Shown here in pieces: positions 6,939 through 13,868 of a DNA stretch of 18,538 bases. The first letter of the stretch is position 1; each line of letters opens with the position of its first letter. The translations under genes were made by a program, and so were the position numbers. The notes under the pieces are model-generated. The model saw only the letters and a program-made list of their open reading frames with translations. It was not told the origin of the DNA and made no database searches. This stretch comes from DTNV01 sp964388435 (GTDB lineage: Archaea; Micrarchaeota; Micrarchaeia; Norongarragalinales; UBA8480): contig CAYMAH010000004.1 in NCBI GenBank assembly GCA_964388435.1, positions 1-18,538 on the forward strand. Reading direction: 5' to 3'.

Positions 6939-7613
6939 TCACTCCACCGCCTTAAAATCACTATCCACCGCCATAATATAATTTTCAGTGGTTATCAATT
7001 CCCTGCCTTCGGTTTCCAAAACAACATTGGCACCGCCACTGCTTGGAATTATCTTCTTTAAAATTCCAACGCTTCCAGCATGCTTCCCCTTAAAAATATA
7101 ACAATTTGAACCCTCCCCCAACTTTAAAACTTCAACAACCTTCAAATTTGGAATTTCAATCTTGACAGTATCTTTTGTCTTAAACTTTTTATCGGAAATA
7201 ATGTTAGACCCGTCGCTTAAATTCAATTGAACCCCCCCCTTTTTAACCAGCCTATTGTTTAAAACCTTCAAAAACTTAAACTCCGGCTTGCACTTCCTCA
7301 AAACAAAACCCTTGCCATTCCTCAAGACAACAAAACTCTCAGAAAGCTTCGGAATTGAAATAACATCCATCAAACCCACCGGAAAACCCAAATCCTTCAC
7401 CCTTCTTCCGTCAATCAACACCTCCTTTAAAACAATCGCCGCTTCTCTTTTATTAGCCGCAAACCCAATACTTTCAAGCAAAAGCTGAACCGGAATGCTC
7501 TCCTCCTTACCGTGCTTTCCAGGCGAGTGCTTTTTAACCCACAACCCCCTTGTTTTTATAAACTTAGGAGCCGCGAGTTTTTTCAAATGCCTTGAATTGC
7601 CATGACCTGCCAT
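6939..7613 (-). CDS. rps4e: Small ribosomal subunit protein eS4
   Basis: Archaeal/eukaryotic 30S protein with S4-like RNA-binding, central and KOW-type domains. The 224 residues start MAGHGNSRHLKKLAAPKF (family: M...G..RHLKRLAAP..W.I.RK). They continue with SPGKHGKEESIPVQLLLES (family: PGPH....SIPL...LRD.L), the S4-type DGRRVKDLGFPVGLMDVISI (family: VDG.VR.D..FPVGLMDVI.I), and the C-terminal GKHAGSVGILKKI KOW region (family: G.H.G..G.I). Length is a little below the archaeal 235-245. ATG at 7613, nine bases after uL24. It lies between uL24 and uL5, the archaeal-specific position. Confidence 0.96.
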   Translation of the reverse strand: MAGHGNSRHLKKLAAPKFIKTRGLWVKKHSPGKHGKEESIPVQLLLESIGFAANKREAAIVLKEVLIDGRRVKDLGFPVGLMDVISIPKLSESFVVLRNGKGFVLRKCKPEFKFLKVLNNRLVKKGGVQLNLSDGSNIISDKKFKTKDTVKIEIPNLKVVEVLKLGEGSNCYIFKGKHAGSVGILKKIIPSSGGANVVLETEGRELITTENYIMAVDSDFKAVE

Positions 7614-7622
7614 AAAAAAAAA

Positions 7623-7934
7623 TCACACCGAAATAACCATCAAATTCGAAGAATCAAACGGAAGCAAAACCTCCTTCCCGCTGTTCTTCTTCTTTATCAC
7701 ACCCTCGAGAAAAACCTTTCTCTTGCTTAAATTAACCTTAACCACCCTGGCGCTACCCCCCTTTTTAGCGCCTCTTAAAATTTTAACCATAAAACCCTTC
7801 TTCAAAACAACGCTTCTCCTCTTCATCCTCTCCCTCAACTCTTTTGAAAGATGAGATGAAACAAAACCCCTTGCCAAATGCAACGGAGCGTTGTACATAA
7901 ACTTTCTTTTCTTTCTCGGCTGCTTGCTGACCAT
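7623..7934 (-). CDS. rpl24: Large ribosomal subunit protein uL24
   Basis: Early-assembly 23S rRNA-binding protein. The 103 residues start with the archaeal signature KQPRKKRKFMYNAPLHLARGFVSSHLSKELRE (family: SKQPRKQR.....APLH.R...M...LS..LR). The KOW motif follows as VLKKGFMVKILRGAKKGGSARVVKVNLSKRKVFLEGV (family: V..GD.V.V.RG...G..G.V..V......V.VEG), ending in the usual lysine-rich K.N..G.E...P..SNL segment. Shorter than average (about 120) at the C-terminus. ATG at 7934; only one base separates it from the uL14 stop. Confidence 0.95.
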   Translation of the reverse strand: MVSKQPRKKRKFMYNAPLHLARGFVSSHLSKELRERMKRRSVVLKKGFMVKILRGAKKGGSARVVKVNLSKRKVFLEGVIKKKNSGKEVLLPFDSSNLMVISV

Positions 7935-7935
7935 T

Positions 7936-8334
7936 TCAAACCACCGCCTGGGCTATGGTCACAACCTTGGGAAACCTCTCGGCAACCTCCCTTGCAACAC
8001 AACCCTTTATTTCAGTCCCAACAGGCAACCCATCCTCGTTAACCAAAACACAGGCATTATCCTCGAACTTAACCCTCTCCAAACCCCTCCTATACTCCTT
8101 CTTCTGCCTTGTTATAACCGCCAATTGCTTTTTGCTTATCAACTCCCTCTTACCGGTTCTAACATAAACAACAATCAAATTCGCCACTCCTGCCCTGGGA
8201 TTTCTCCTAGCCCTGCTGCTTCTAACTCCCTTAACCCCCACGAAAACAACTTTCTTCGCCCCGCTATTATCATCGCAATTCAAAACACTGTTAGGCGAAA
8301 GCCCTTTTGTAATCTTAGCCGTCAATCCAAACAT
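7936..8334 (-). CDS. rpl14: Large ribosomal subunit protein uL14
   Basis: 50S interface protein that contacts 16S rRNA (bridge B8). The 132 residues match archaeal uL14 throughout: TKGLSPNSVLNCDDNSGAK (family: GL.....L.CADNTGAK), VVFVGVKGVRSSRARRNPRAGVANLIVVYVRTGKREL (family: GV.GR..R.P.AGVGDM..V.V.KG.PE.), QLAVITRQKKEYRRGLERVKFEDNACVLVNEDGLPVGTEIKG (family: V..AVIVRQ.K..RR.DG....FEDNA.V......G...GT.I.G) and VAREVAERFPKVVTIA (family: V..E...RWP.I...A). Full length for archaea. ATG at 8334, 13 bases after uS17. Confidence 0.97.
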   Translation of the reverse strand: MFGLTAKITKGLSPNSVLNCDDNSGAKKVVFVGVKGVRSSRARRNPRAGVANLIVVYVRTGKRELISKKQLAVITRQKKEYRRGLERVKFEDNACVLVNEDGLPVGTEIKGCVAREVAERFPKVVTIAQAVV

Positions 8335-8347
8335 TTTTCAATTCACT

Positions 8348-8647
8348 TTAAAAATTCAACACTTTTGTCACAACAAAACTAATAGTCTTGCTTAATCTTC
8401 TGCAACTTGAAATCTCAACCAAACTCCCAACCCTCACCTTCAAGCAATCGGAAACATGAGCGTGAAGCTTGCTTCTTCTCTTTTCAAACCTCTGAAACTT
8501 TTTAACATTTGCAATATACTCCACTTCAACAACAGCGCTTTTCTGCTGTTTCAAGCTTACTATCCTGCCTTCAAAAACCCTGCCTCGCACTTTCAAACCC
8601 CCGTGAAAAGGGCACTTCGGATCCTTGCAATCGACTTTTTCGCTCAT
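8348..8647 (-). CDS. rps17: Small ribosomal subunit protein uS17
   Basis: Primary 16S rRNA-binding protein. From ATG 8647 it has 99 residues: MSEKVDCKDPKCPFHGGLKVRGRVFEGRIVS (archaeal signature C.DP.CPFHG.L.VRGR...G.VVS), then VVEVEYIANVKKFQRFEKRRSKLHAHVSDCLKVRVGSLVEISSCRRLSKTISFVV (family: V.R......KY.RYE.R.S.I.AH...C.....GD.V.I.ECRPLSKTKSFVV). A TTG three codons upstream overlaps the Rnp1 stop and is not needed; the ATG lies one base after that stop. Full archaeal length. Gene order Rpp29-uS17-uL14 is canonical for archaea. Confidence 0.96.
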   Translation of the reverse strand: MSEKVDCKDPKCPFHGGLKVRGRVFEGRIVSLKQQKSAVVEVEYIANVKKFQRFEKRRSKLHAHVSDCLKVRVGSLVEISSCRRLSKTISFVVTKVLNF

Positions 8648-8648
8648 T

Positions 8649-8918
8649 TCAACCAAACTTCTTTATTTTATCCTCAGGCTTAACACACAAAACAGAACCA
8701 TCAAACACGATTCCGTTCACCTCAAAAAAACAACTCCCCTTGGGAATGGTTTTGACTCCCCGCTTTGTGCGAAGAATAAAAACGTTTCTTCTCTCATCGA
8801 CAACCACTCCCTCCAAACCCTCTAATTCTTTGCAACTGCTTTCAACAATTTTTATGCTCTCCCCAATCCATAACCTTGCAAGCTGCTTTCGAACAGAAAC
8901 AGGCTGAGTTTCGTTCAT
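8649..8918 (-). CDS. rnp1: Ribonuclease P protein component 1 (Rpp29/Pop4)
   Basis: Sm-like beta-barrel protein that with Rpp21 supports the RNase P RNA in tRNA 5'-end maturation. The 89 residues contain an N-terminal helix (SVRKQLARLWIGESIKIVESS; family: N..RHELIGL.V.VV.S.), LEGLEGVVVDERRNVFILRTKRGVKTIPKGSCFFEV (family: GI.G.VVDET.NTL.I.....K..PK....F.F) and DGSVLCVKPEDKIKK (family: DG..L..RPEDRIK). Length is typical. ATG at 8918 overlaps the aIF1 stop as ATGA. Placement between aIF1 and uS17 is the usual archaeal arrangement, linking tRNA processing with ribosome production. Confidence 0.95.
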   Translation of the reverse strand: MNETQPVSVRKQLARLWIGESIKIVESSCKELEGLEGVVVDERRNVFILRTKRGVKTIPKGSCFFEVNGIVFDGSVLCVKPEDKIKKFG

Positions 8919-9217
8919 GTCGACTTAATATTATCTCTTGAAAAGCCGAAGCCTACCAAAGCCTCGACAGTTTTTTTCTTCTGTTCCCCCTGAAGAATAA
9001 TCAAACCATTCTTCACCGTCCCGCCGCACGCGAGTTTATGCTTGAGACTTTTAGCGGTGTTTTTCAACTCCTCCCCGCTTAAACCCTCAACCATGGTGAC
9101 ATACTTATTGAACTTCTTTTTTGTAGAGTAAACCTTTATAGACTCATCAGTCTTCTGAATGCTCTTACAGGCACAGATATCTAAAGGCAGACCACACTTA
9201 GGACAAATACCAACCAT
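8915..9217 (-). CDS. Translation initiation factor aIF1 (SUI1 family)
   Basis: Binds the 30S subunit near the P site and supports correct start-codon selection. The 100 residues start with a small zinc-ribbon-like cluster, C5-x2-C8 and C15-x-C17 (CPKCGLPLDICAC), seen in many archaeal aIF1 proteins. The SUI1 fold follows: KFNKYVTMVEGLSG (family: R.K.VT.I.G), LKNTAKSLKHKLACGGTVKNGLIILQGEQKKKTVEALVGFGFSRDNI (family: L...LK..CACGGTVK...IELQGDHR..V...L...G). ATG at 9217 has a clear ribosome-binding site AGAGGAA at 9228-9234, about ten bases upstream. It is the first gene of the ribosomal cluster; the uS3-uL29 genes that usually precede it are absent. Confidence 0.95.
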   Translation of the reverse strand: MVGICPKCGLPLDICACKSIQKTDESIKVYSTKKKFNKYVTMVEGLSGEELKNTAKSLKHKLACGGTVKNGLIILQGEQKKKTVEALVGFGFSRDNIKST

Positions 9218-9227
9218 TTTTTTTAAA

Positions 9228-9271
9228 TTCCTCTAAAATTCAAGTCAAATTTAAACAAGTTAAGTATTTAA
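9228..9271 (-). promoter_or_regulatory. Promoter and ribosome-binding site of the ribosomal protein operon
   Basis: Read on the minus strand, two TATA-like cores precede aIF1: TTAAATACTTA (9261-9271) and GTTTAAATTT (9247-9256). AGAGGAA follows at 9228-9234, ten bases before the ATG. Either TATA core would place transcription start between roughly 9220 and 9240, giving a short leader with a Shine-Dalgarno site. This contrasts with the leaderless layout at several single genes in the window. Which core is used cannot be decided from sequence. Confidence 0.5.
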
Positions 9272-9822
9272 CCCTTTCGCAGATTTTTTTCATAATATCT
9301 TTGAATCTTCAAATTCAAAGAAGCAATCCCCGCGAGCTTTCTTACTTTCTCAGACAGGCGGTTTTTCTCAATACCATTAAAAATAGCGCACCCCCGCCCT
9401 AAAAGTATTATAATCATTACTTTCAATGCTTTTTTCTCACAATACTTCATGTTTGATATTAACATGATTTTCAACCCAATCCTCAAAAATAACTTTAAGA
9501 ACCTTGAACATGAAAAAAGACCTTGCTGCCGCGCTTAAAAATGAAAGCCTCTCTGCATTTAATTTAACCCTAAAAACCCCTAACGCCCTTCAAAACGTTT
9601 CCCACCTCGCTTTTAACAATGCCTTCAGAATGATTCTTTGAAATCAACCTTAACCGTTTCATACACTCCGCCCTTGCCTTGCTATCCGGCTTTGACAATC
9701 TCCCCAATCAAACGCAAGGCATTCACATTTTTTTCAATAATACCCGAGTTTTTTGACCTTCTCCACATGACAATCCACCCAATAATGAAAACCAACCGTT
9801 TTTCGCTTTCATTTCTTTCCAC
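9268..9822 (-). pseudogene. Decayed protein-coding gene with frameshifts and in-frame stops, family not recognised
   Basis: No intact gene spans this 550-base stretch, but the minus strand carries a chain of protein-like segments in changing frames. From a GTG at 9822 one frame reads 45 residues, ending LRLIGEIVKAG at a TAG (9682-9684), and continues past it with QGKGGVYETVKVDFKES. The next frame gives EGIVKSEVGNVLKG. A third carries VFRVKLNAERLSFLSAAARS, MFKVLKVIFEDWVENHVN, a TGA, then SNDYNTFRAGVRYF. The last frame gives NRLSEKVRKLAGIASLNLKI and YYEKNLRKG, ending at 9268. Joined, about 180 residues. Each junction needs only a one-base shift. TTTTAAATATTG at 9841-9852 is placed as a promoter for a leaderless GTG start. 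No family was recognised; chance coding-like frames are the alternative. Confidence 0.45.
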
Positions 9823-9900
9823 GTATTTTAATAATATTCAATATTTAAAAAAAAAAAAGCTTGTTTTCAACGCTTTAAAATTAAAAAAAAATTAAGAAAG

Positions 9901-9972
9901 TGGGCTCAGGGAGAATCGAACTCCCAATCTTTCGCACGTCAAGCGAACGTCTTACCATTCGACTATGAGCCC
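9901..9972 (-). tRNA. tRNA-Val (anticodon GAC)
   Basis: Minus-strand 72-base cloverleaf. The acceptor stem GGGCTCA pairs with TGAGCCC. The D stem is GTC/GAC with an AATGGTAA-type loop. The anticodon stem TTCGC/GCGAA encloses loop TTGACGT with anticodon GAC (reads GUC). The T arm is GGGAG-TTCGATT-CTCCC, and the discriminator base is A at 9901. No CCA is encoded and no intron is present, so CCA must be added after transcription. It is flanked by the HIT gene upstream and the decayed gene downstream on the same strand, but has its own TATA-like box. Confidence 0.95.
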
Positions 9973-9995
9973 TGACTTAAATAAAAAAGTCAAAA

Positions 9996-10003
9996 CTTTA
10001 AAA
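9996..10003 (-). promoter_or_regulatory. TATA-like box of tRNA-Val
   Basis: TTTTAAAG on the minus strand lies 24-31 bases before the tRNA 5' end at 9972, the expected archaeal box A distance. A T-rich 6-bp hairpin (TGACTT/AAGTCA, 9973-9992) sits between box and tRNA and could be coincidental. Confidence 0.5.
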
Positions 10004-10035
10004 CCCTTTCCAAAAAAATTCCAATTAGAACTCAC

Positions 10036-10467
10036 CTAATCAAAAAAGCCAATCTTCTCTGAAATCATATCCGCAATCCCCTTCATCTCATTATCACTTA
10101 GATGAATCCTCTCATTCCTGAAAATTTCATCGTTCAACTTTCTTGGAATAACATGAAAGTGAAGATGCTTTTTAACCATCTCACTCTCCTTGAGAAAAGG
10201 CCTGTAATGATTAACTATATCACACCCGCTGCCCTCGCCTGAAAATTCCAGCACTGCCTTTTCAACCCTTGAAATAAAACCAAAGTATCTTTTCAACTCC
10301 TCCCCGCTCAACTCATCAAGCCTTTCAACATGCCTTCTGGGTATAACTAAAACATGTCCCGGAGCTAAAGGATTCTTATCAAGAAACGCAATACTGAACC
10401 CATCACCCCCAACCACATGGTTTCCTGTTTTGCCAGCCGAAATACCGCAGAAAACACATTCTGACAT
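10036..10467 (-). CDS. HIT family nucleotide hydrolase/transferase
   Basis: Cytoplasmic histidine-triad protein of the Hint/Fhit-like group, which hydrolyses nucleoside phosphoramidates or dinucleoside polyphosphates; the exact substrate cannot be told. The 143 residues start CVFCGISAG (family: C.FC.I..G), then IAFLDKNPLAPGHVLVIPRRHV (family: AF.D..P..PGH.LV.PK.H) and HLHFHVIPR at residues 101-109, the HxHxH triad with H103 as the predicted nucleophile. ATG at 10467 follows eL15 by 13 bases, so the two are probably co-transcribed. The FLKESEMVKKHLHFHVIPR segment also resembles the QxxxHxHxH spacing of the family, although the common upstream NxGxxxGQ is altered here to NHYRPF. Confidence 0.9.
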   Translation of the reverse strand: MSECVFCGISAGKTGNHVVGGDGFSIAFLDKNPLAPGHVLVIPRRHVERLDELSGEELKRYFGFISRVEKAVLEFSGEGSGCDIVNHYRPFLKESEMVKKHLHFHVIPRKLNDEIFRNERIHLSDNEMKGIADMISEKIGFFD

Positions 10468-10480
10468 TTAAAACCATCTC

Positions 10481-10879
10481 CTACTTTTTCAAAACAACTT
10501 CAAAAAACTTGAACTGCCCGTCCTCCCCCGCAAGATAAGAATTAACAATATTGAAATTCGGAAACTTCAAAACCGCCTTGATCTCGGCGATTCTTTTTAA
10601 ACCCATTCCAGAAGACTGTGTTTTCCTGTTTCTTCCAGGCTTTCTTCCCTGCCTTGGAGCTCTCCTAACAAGCTTTCCCTTCTTCACTCTAACCCTTGCA
10701 ATCACATAATCATGCCTTGCCTTAAATCCCGCGCTTCTCGCCCTGGCGATATTTGACGGTTTTTCAACCCTGGTAACAGTGGACTCCTCCCTCCAATCAT
10801 GAATTCTTTTCTTCAACGCATCGCTTCTCTCCTTCAAACTCTTTTGAAAACTCTTCAACACATGCTTATACCCATTCAT
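10481..10879 (-). CDS. rpl15e: Large ribosomal subunit protein eL15, C-terminally short
   Basis: Archaeal/eukaryotic 50S protein. From ATG 10879 the product is 132 residues: MNGYKHVLKSFQKS (family: M..YKYI...WK.P), RVEKPSNIARARSAGFKARHDYVIARVRVKKG (family: R.ERPTR..RAR.LGYKAK.G...VRVRV..G), RRAPRQGRKPGRN, and KRIAEIKAVLKFPNFNIVNSYLAGEDGQFKFFEVVL (family: QRIAEERA.RKYPNL.VLNSYWVG.DG..KW.EVIL). It stops right after EVVLKK. Archaeal eL15 is usually about 190 residues and continues DP.HP.I and a basic tail; about 50 residues are missing. The reading frame is open upstream to a TTG at 10975 with a hydrophobic stretch, but that start lies at a TATA-like run, and the ATG gives the family start, with GGGTG just upstream. 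Confidence 0.92.
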   Translation of the reverse strand: MNGYKHVLKSFQKSLKERSDALKKRIHDWREESTVTRVEKPSNIARARSAGFKARHDYVIARVRVKKGKLVRRAPRQGRKPGRNRKTQSSGMGLKRIAEIKAVLKFPNFNIVNSYLAGEDGQFKFFEVVLKK

Positions 10880-10975
10880 ATCATAAAACACCCATACAAT
10901 TAAAGAAAGCGAAAAAATAAAAAACAATATGGAGAAAAAAAGCTCAAAAAAAAGCCGAAATCGCTTCAAAATCAA

Positions 10976-11308
10976 AAATTTAAAATACTTTTAACTTTCA
11001 AAACAAGCAAAACCATTCTCAACACGCCGGTCTACAATTGACTGAACGTACCTGGTGAATTTTAATGAATGAACTTTCAAAACTTGTTTTTGAAAAGGAG
11101 AGCATAAGATTAACCAGTTGTTGACCAACTACAAACTCGGAGACGGTAATCATTGGAAACCCCCCATTAAACTTATAGAAGAATGAAAATAGTTTTACTT
11201 CAAAAAAACAACGAAAGAGTTAAATAATTTGCTATCTAAAATTAAAATCAACTCTAAAACCAAATAGAGAGGCAATTCGAAAATAATCTTAAAATAGTGG
11301 GGATTTTA
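10976..11308. other. Divergent intergenic region between eL15 and psmB
   Basis: About 330 bases without an intact gene. At the left edge, minus-strand GTTAAAAGTATTTTAA (10981-10996 region) is a TATA-like run pointing toward eL15. At the right edge, plus-strand AGAGTTAAATAATTTG near 11217-11232 and AAATTAAAATC near 11237-11247 are TATA-like candidates for psmB, and GTGGGG at 11297-11302 is a ribosome-binding site seven bases before its ATG. The middle holds a frameshifted short reading frame (listed separately). No repeat, RNA gene or hairpin stood out. Confidence 0.45.
11065..11186 (+). pseudogene. Possible frameshifted short protein gene, not recognised
   Basis: An ATG at 11065, preceded by GGTGA at ribosome-binding-site spacing, opens MNELSKLVFEK and then runs into a stop after 19 codons. 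If one A is added to the AAAA run at 11092-11095, the frame continues GEHKINQLLTNYKLGDG and NHWKPPIKLIEE to a TGA at 11184, about 40 residues in all. The composition looks protein-like, and the shift sits in a homopolymer, a typical decay or sequencing-error site. No family is recognised; chance is a real alternative for so short a frame. Confidence 0.25.
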
Positions 11309-11926
11309 ATGACCGAAGATAAAATACTTAAAGGAACTACAACCGTAGGACTAATATATAATAACGGAGTGGTACTGGCGGCTGACAAAAGAGCCTCTAT
11401 GGAATACTTCATAGCGTCAAAAACAGTGGAAAAAATACAAATACTCTCAGACCAAATGGCAATGACCATGGCAGGAGGGGTTGGAGACAACCAAGCGCTT
11501 CAAAGATACTTAAAAGCCGAAATAGAATTATACAAATACAAAAAAGGCAAGCCCCCATCCATAAAGGCCATGTCCACTCTCTTAGCAAACATTCTCCAAC
11601 AATCAAAATTCTACCCCTTCTACGTTCAGGTAATGATAGGAGGGTTTGACTCAAAACCCCAGCTTTTCGACTTGGATGCCGCTGGCGGGTTAATGAAAGA
11701 AAACTACACTTCAACCGGTTCCGGAAGCCCAATGGCGTACGCAATTCTGGACGACAACTACAAGGAAGGAATGACCGAAGAAGAAGCGCTGAAAACAGCG
11801 GTCAAAGCAATTACAGCGGCTATGAAAAGAGACGCCGCCACAGGAGAGGGGGTGGACGTGGTCATAATAGACCAGAAAAAAGCCAGAAAACTAACACCCC
11901 AACAAGTACAATCCTACCTAAAATGA
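11309..11926 (+). CDS. psmB: Proteasome beta subunit
   Basis: Proteolytic subunit of the 20S core, assembled as inner heptameric rings with the alpha subunit (not in this window). From ATG 11309 it has 205 residues. A nine-residue propeptide ends in LKG, after which autoprocessing leaves Thr1 in the mature start TTTVGLIYNNG. Counting from Thr1, the catalytic Asp17 (LAADKRAS) and Lys33 (SKTVEKI) fall exactly where expected. The later GSGSPMAY and RDAATGEGVDV segments match the conserved Ser129 and Asp166 regions. An in-frame GTG at 11297 is part of the GTGGGG ribosome-binding site, not the start. It lies 34 bases before aCPSF1, a conserved archaeal neighbour. Confidence 0.97.
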   Translation: MTEDKILKGTTTVGLIYNNGVVLAADKRASMEYFIASKTVEKIQILSDQMAMTMAGGVGDNQALQRYLKAEIELYKYKKGKPPSIKAMSTLLANILQQSKFYPFYVQVMIGGFDSKPQLFDLDAAGGLMKENYTSTGSGSPMAYAILDDNYKEGMTEEEALKTAVKAITAAMKRDAATGEGVDVVIIDQKKARKLTPQQVQSYLK

Positions 11927-11960
11927 AACAACCAAAAACAAAAAAAAGGGATTTAACTCT

Positions 11961-13850
11961 TTGAAAAACCTAAAGGAAGTAGAAGAAGAAATAAGACAAT
12001 TAATAGCACCACAGTGCGAGCTGACAAAAATAGAAATGGAAGGCCCGCAACTGGTGCTCTACCTTAAAAGCCTAAAACCATTCTACGAAGATCACACCAT
12101 AATAACAAAAATAGCGGCCGCCTTAAAGAAAAAAGTCACGCTCAGAACAGACTCTTCCGAACTCACCCCCCCGGAGGAAGCGCTTGAAAAAATCAAAAAA
12201 ATAATCCCCCCGGAAGCAGGAGTTTCAGACTTGAAATTCGACCCGAGCTTCAACGAAGTGGCGATAGACGCCCTAAAACCCGGAGTAGTCATAGGCAAAC
12301 AGGGAATGGTATTAAAAGAAATAATCACTCAAACCGGTTGGACCCCCAGGATTTTAAGAACCCCCACCAGCCCAAGCGAAGTAGAAAAAGCAATAAGAAA
12401 CTCACTGCACAACCACGCTGAAGAGAGAAAAAAATTCATGCTGCAAACAGGCAAAAAACTATTAAACGGAAACTCAAACTGCGATTGGGTGAAGATAACC
12501 GCGCTTGGAGGTTACAAGGAAGTGGGAAGAAGCTCAACGCTGCTTCAAACGCCCAACAGCAACATTCTGATAGACTGCGGAATAAACACAGACAACACCG
12601 ACAAGGCAAAAGCATATCCCTACCTAAACACAATGAACCTTTCTCTAGACCAAATAGACGCGGTCATACTAACACACGCCCACCTAGACCATTCGGGCTT
12701 TATCCCCTATCTTTACGCCTACGGCTATGAAGGGCCGTTGTATTGCACTCCCCCAACAAGAGACCTTTCAATCCTACTTCAGGAAGACGCTATAAAAGTA
12801 ATGAACTCTGAATTCGGCTCAAGCCCTTACGCCGAAAAAGACATCAAAAAAGAATTACAACACGTTATAACAAGAGACTACGGAGAAATAACGGACGTGA
12901 CTTCAGACGTAAAATTCACCTTCCACAACGCCGGCCACATTCTCGGAGGAGCGCAAGTCCACTTCAACTTCGGAGAAGGGCAGCACAACCTTGTGATGAC
13001 CGGAGATATAAAATACGGAAAAACCAAACTCCTAGACATGGCGGACACCCGCTTTCCAAGAATTGAAACTCTGATAATGGAAAGCACTTACGGAGGTCCA
13101 TCTGACTTCCAACCAAGAATAGAACAAAGAGACGAAAAACTGATAAGATTAATAAAAAACACCATAGAAAGAAAAGGAAAAGTGCTTATACCCGTCTTCG
13201 CGGTGGGAAGAAGCCAGGAAGCAATGCTAACCCTTGAAGAGCACTTCACTGAAAACGATTTGATTGTCTACATTGACGGGATGAGCAGAGAGGCAAACGC
13301 GATACACACTGTTTACCCCGAGTATTTAAGAAAAAACATCCAAAAAAGAATACTTCAAAACAACTCCCCATTCGACAAGCCGCTATTCAAAAACGTTATT
13401 TCAAAAGAAAGAAAAGACATAGCAGAAAGCGACGAACCCTGCGTTATATTAGCGCCTTCGGGAATGCTAAGCGGGGGAACCTCGCTTGAATTCCTAAAAA
13501 TGCTCGCCCACGATCCCAAAAACTCACTGATATTCGTCGGCTATCAGGCAGTGACAAGCCTTGGAAGAAAAATACAGTCAGGGCAAAAAGAAATTCCCCT
13601 GGTAAACTCAAACAATAAAATAGAAACTCTCAAAATAAACATGGAAGTAAACACAGCAGAAGGTTTCAGCGGGCACAGCGACAGAAACGAATTACTATCA
13701 TACGTTAAAAGCCTTAGACCCAGACCGCAGAAAATCTTCACTCTTCACGGAGATGAAACTAAATGTGATGACCTTGCTAGAACTTTAATGCACATAACGC
13801 ACGCCGAAACCCGCGCTCCAATGAACCTCGACTCAATGAGACTCAAATAA
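11961..13850 (+). CDS. aCPSF1, KH-domain beta-CASP ribonuclease
   Basis: Archaeal homologue of CPSF73, a zinc-dependent endonuclease (and 5'-3' exonuclease in some species) responsible for transcription termination at U-rich sites and RNA turnover. The 629 residues hold two N-terminal KH-like domains (about 1-65 and 70-150, the second with VVIGKQG). The metallo-beta-lactamase core has H239-A-H241-L-D243-H244, H326 (NAGHILGGAQ) and D349 (MTGD). The beta-CASP domain includes ESTYG (374-378) and PVFAVGRSQE. Late motifs are GFSGHSD (H572) and LHGDE (H596). Start: a TTG at 11961, the only in-frame start that keeps the conserved N-terminal helix, with AAGGGAT about 10 bases upstream. Full length for the family. 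Confidence 0.96.
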   Translation: MKNLKEVEEEIRQLIAPQCELTKIEMEGPQLVLYLKSLKPFYEDHTIITKIAAALKKKVTLRTDSSELTPPEEALEKIKKIIPPEAGVSDLKFDPSFNEVAIDALKPGVVIGKQGMVLKEIITQTGWTPRILRTPTSPSEVEKAIRNSLHNHAEERKKFMLQTGKKLLNGNSNCDWVKITALGGYKEVGRSSTLLQTPNSNILIDCGINTDNTDKAKAYPYLNTMNLSLDQIDAVILTHAHLDHSGFIPYLYAYGYEGPLYCTPPTRDLSILLQEDAIKVMNSEFGSSPYAEKDIKKELQHVITRDYGEITDVTSDVKFTFHNAGHILGGAQVHFNFGEGQHNLVMTGDIKYGKTKLLDMADTRFPRIETLIMESTYGGPSDFQPRIEQRDEKLIRLIKNTIERKGKVLIPVFAVGRSQEAMLTLEEHFTENDLIVYIDGMSREANAIHTVYPEYLRKNIQKRILQNNSPFDKPLFKNVISKERKDIAESDEPCVILAPSGMLSGGTSLEFLKMLAHDPKNSLIFVGYQAVTSLGRKIQSGQKEIPLVNSNNKIETLKINMEVNTAEGFSGHSDRNELLSYVKSLRPRPQKIFTLHGDETKCDDLARTLMHITHAETRAPMNLDSMRLK

Positions 13851-13868
13851 TCGCCGCCATTTCCCGCT

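Noticed and set aside
9638..9895. 85-codon plus-strand reading frame
   Set aside because: It is antisense to the minus-strand relic, rich in low-complexity K/F, ends in an A run, and shows no family motif. The 43-codon plus frame at 9510-9641 was set aside for the same reason.
10880..10975. N-terminal extension of eL15 with a membrane-like segment (LFFELFFSILFFIFSLSLIVW)
   Set aside because: It would need a TTG start located at a TATA-like run; the ATG at 10879 gives the family's normal N-terminus, and a membrane anchor on a ribosomal protein is implausible. The hydrophobic codons are translated AT-rich promoter DNA.
11254..11744. Minus-strand frames across psmB
   Set aside because: They are shadows of psmB, whose mature Thr1, Asp17 and Lys33 are all correctly spaced on the plus strand.
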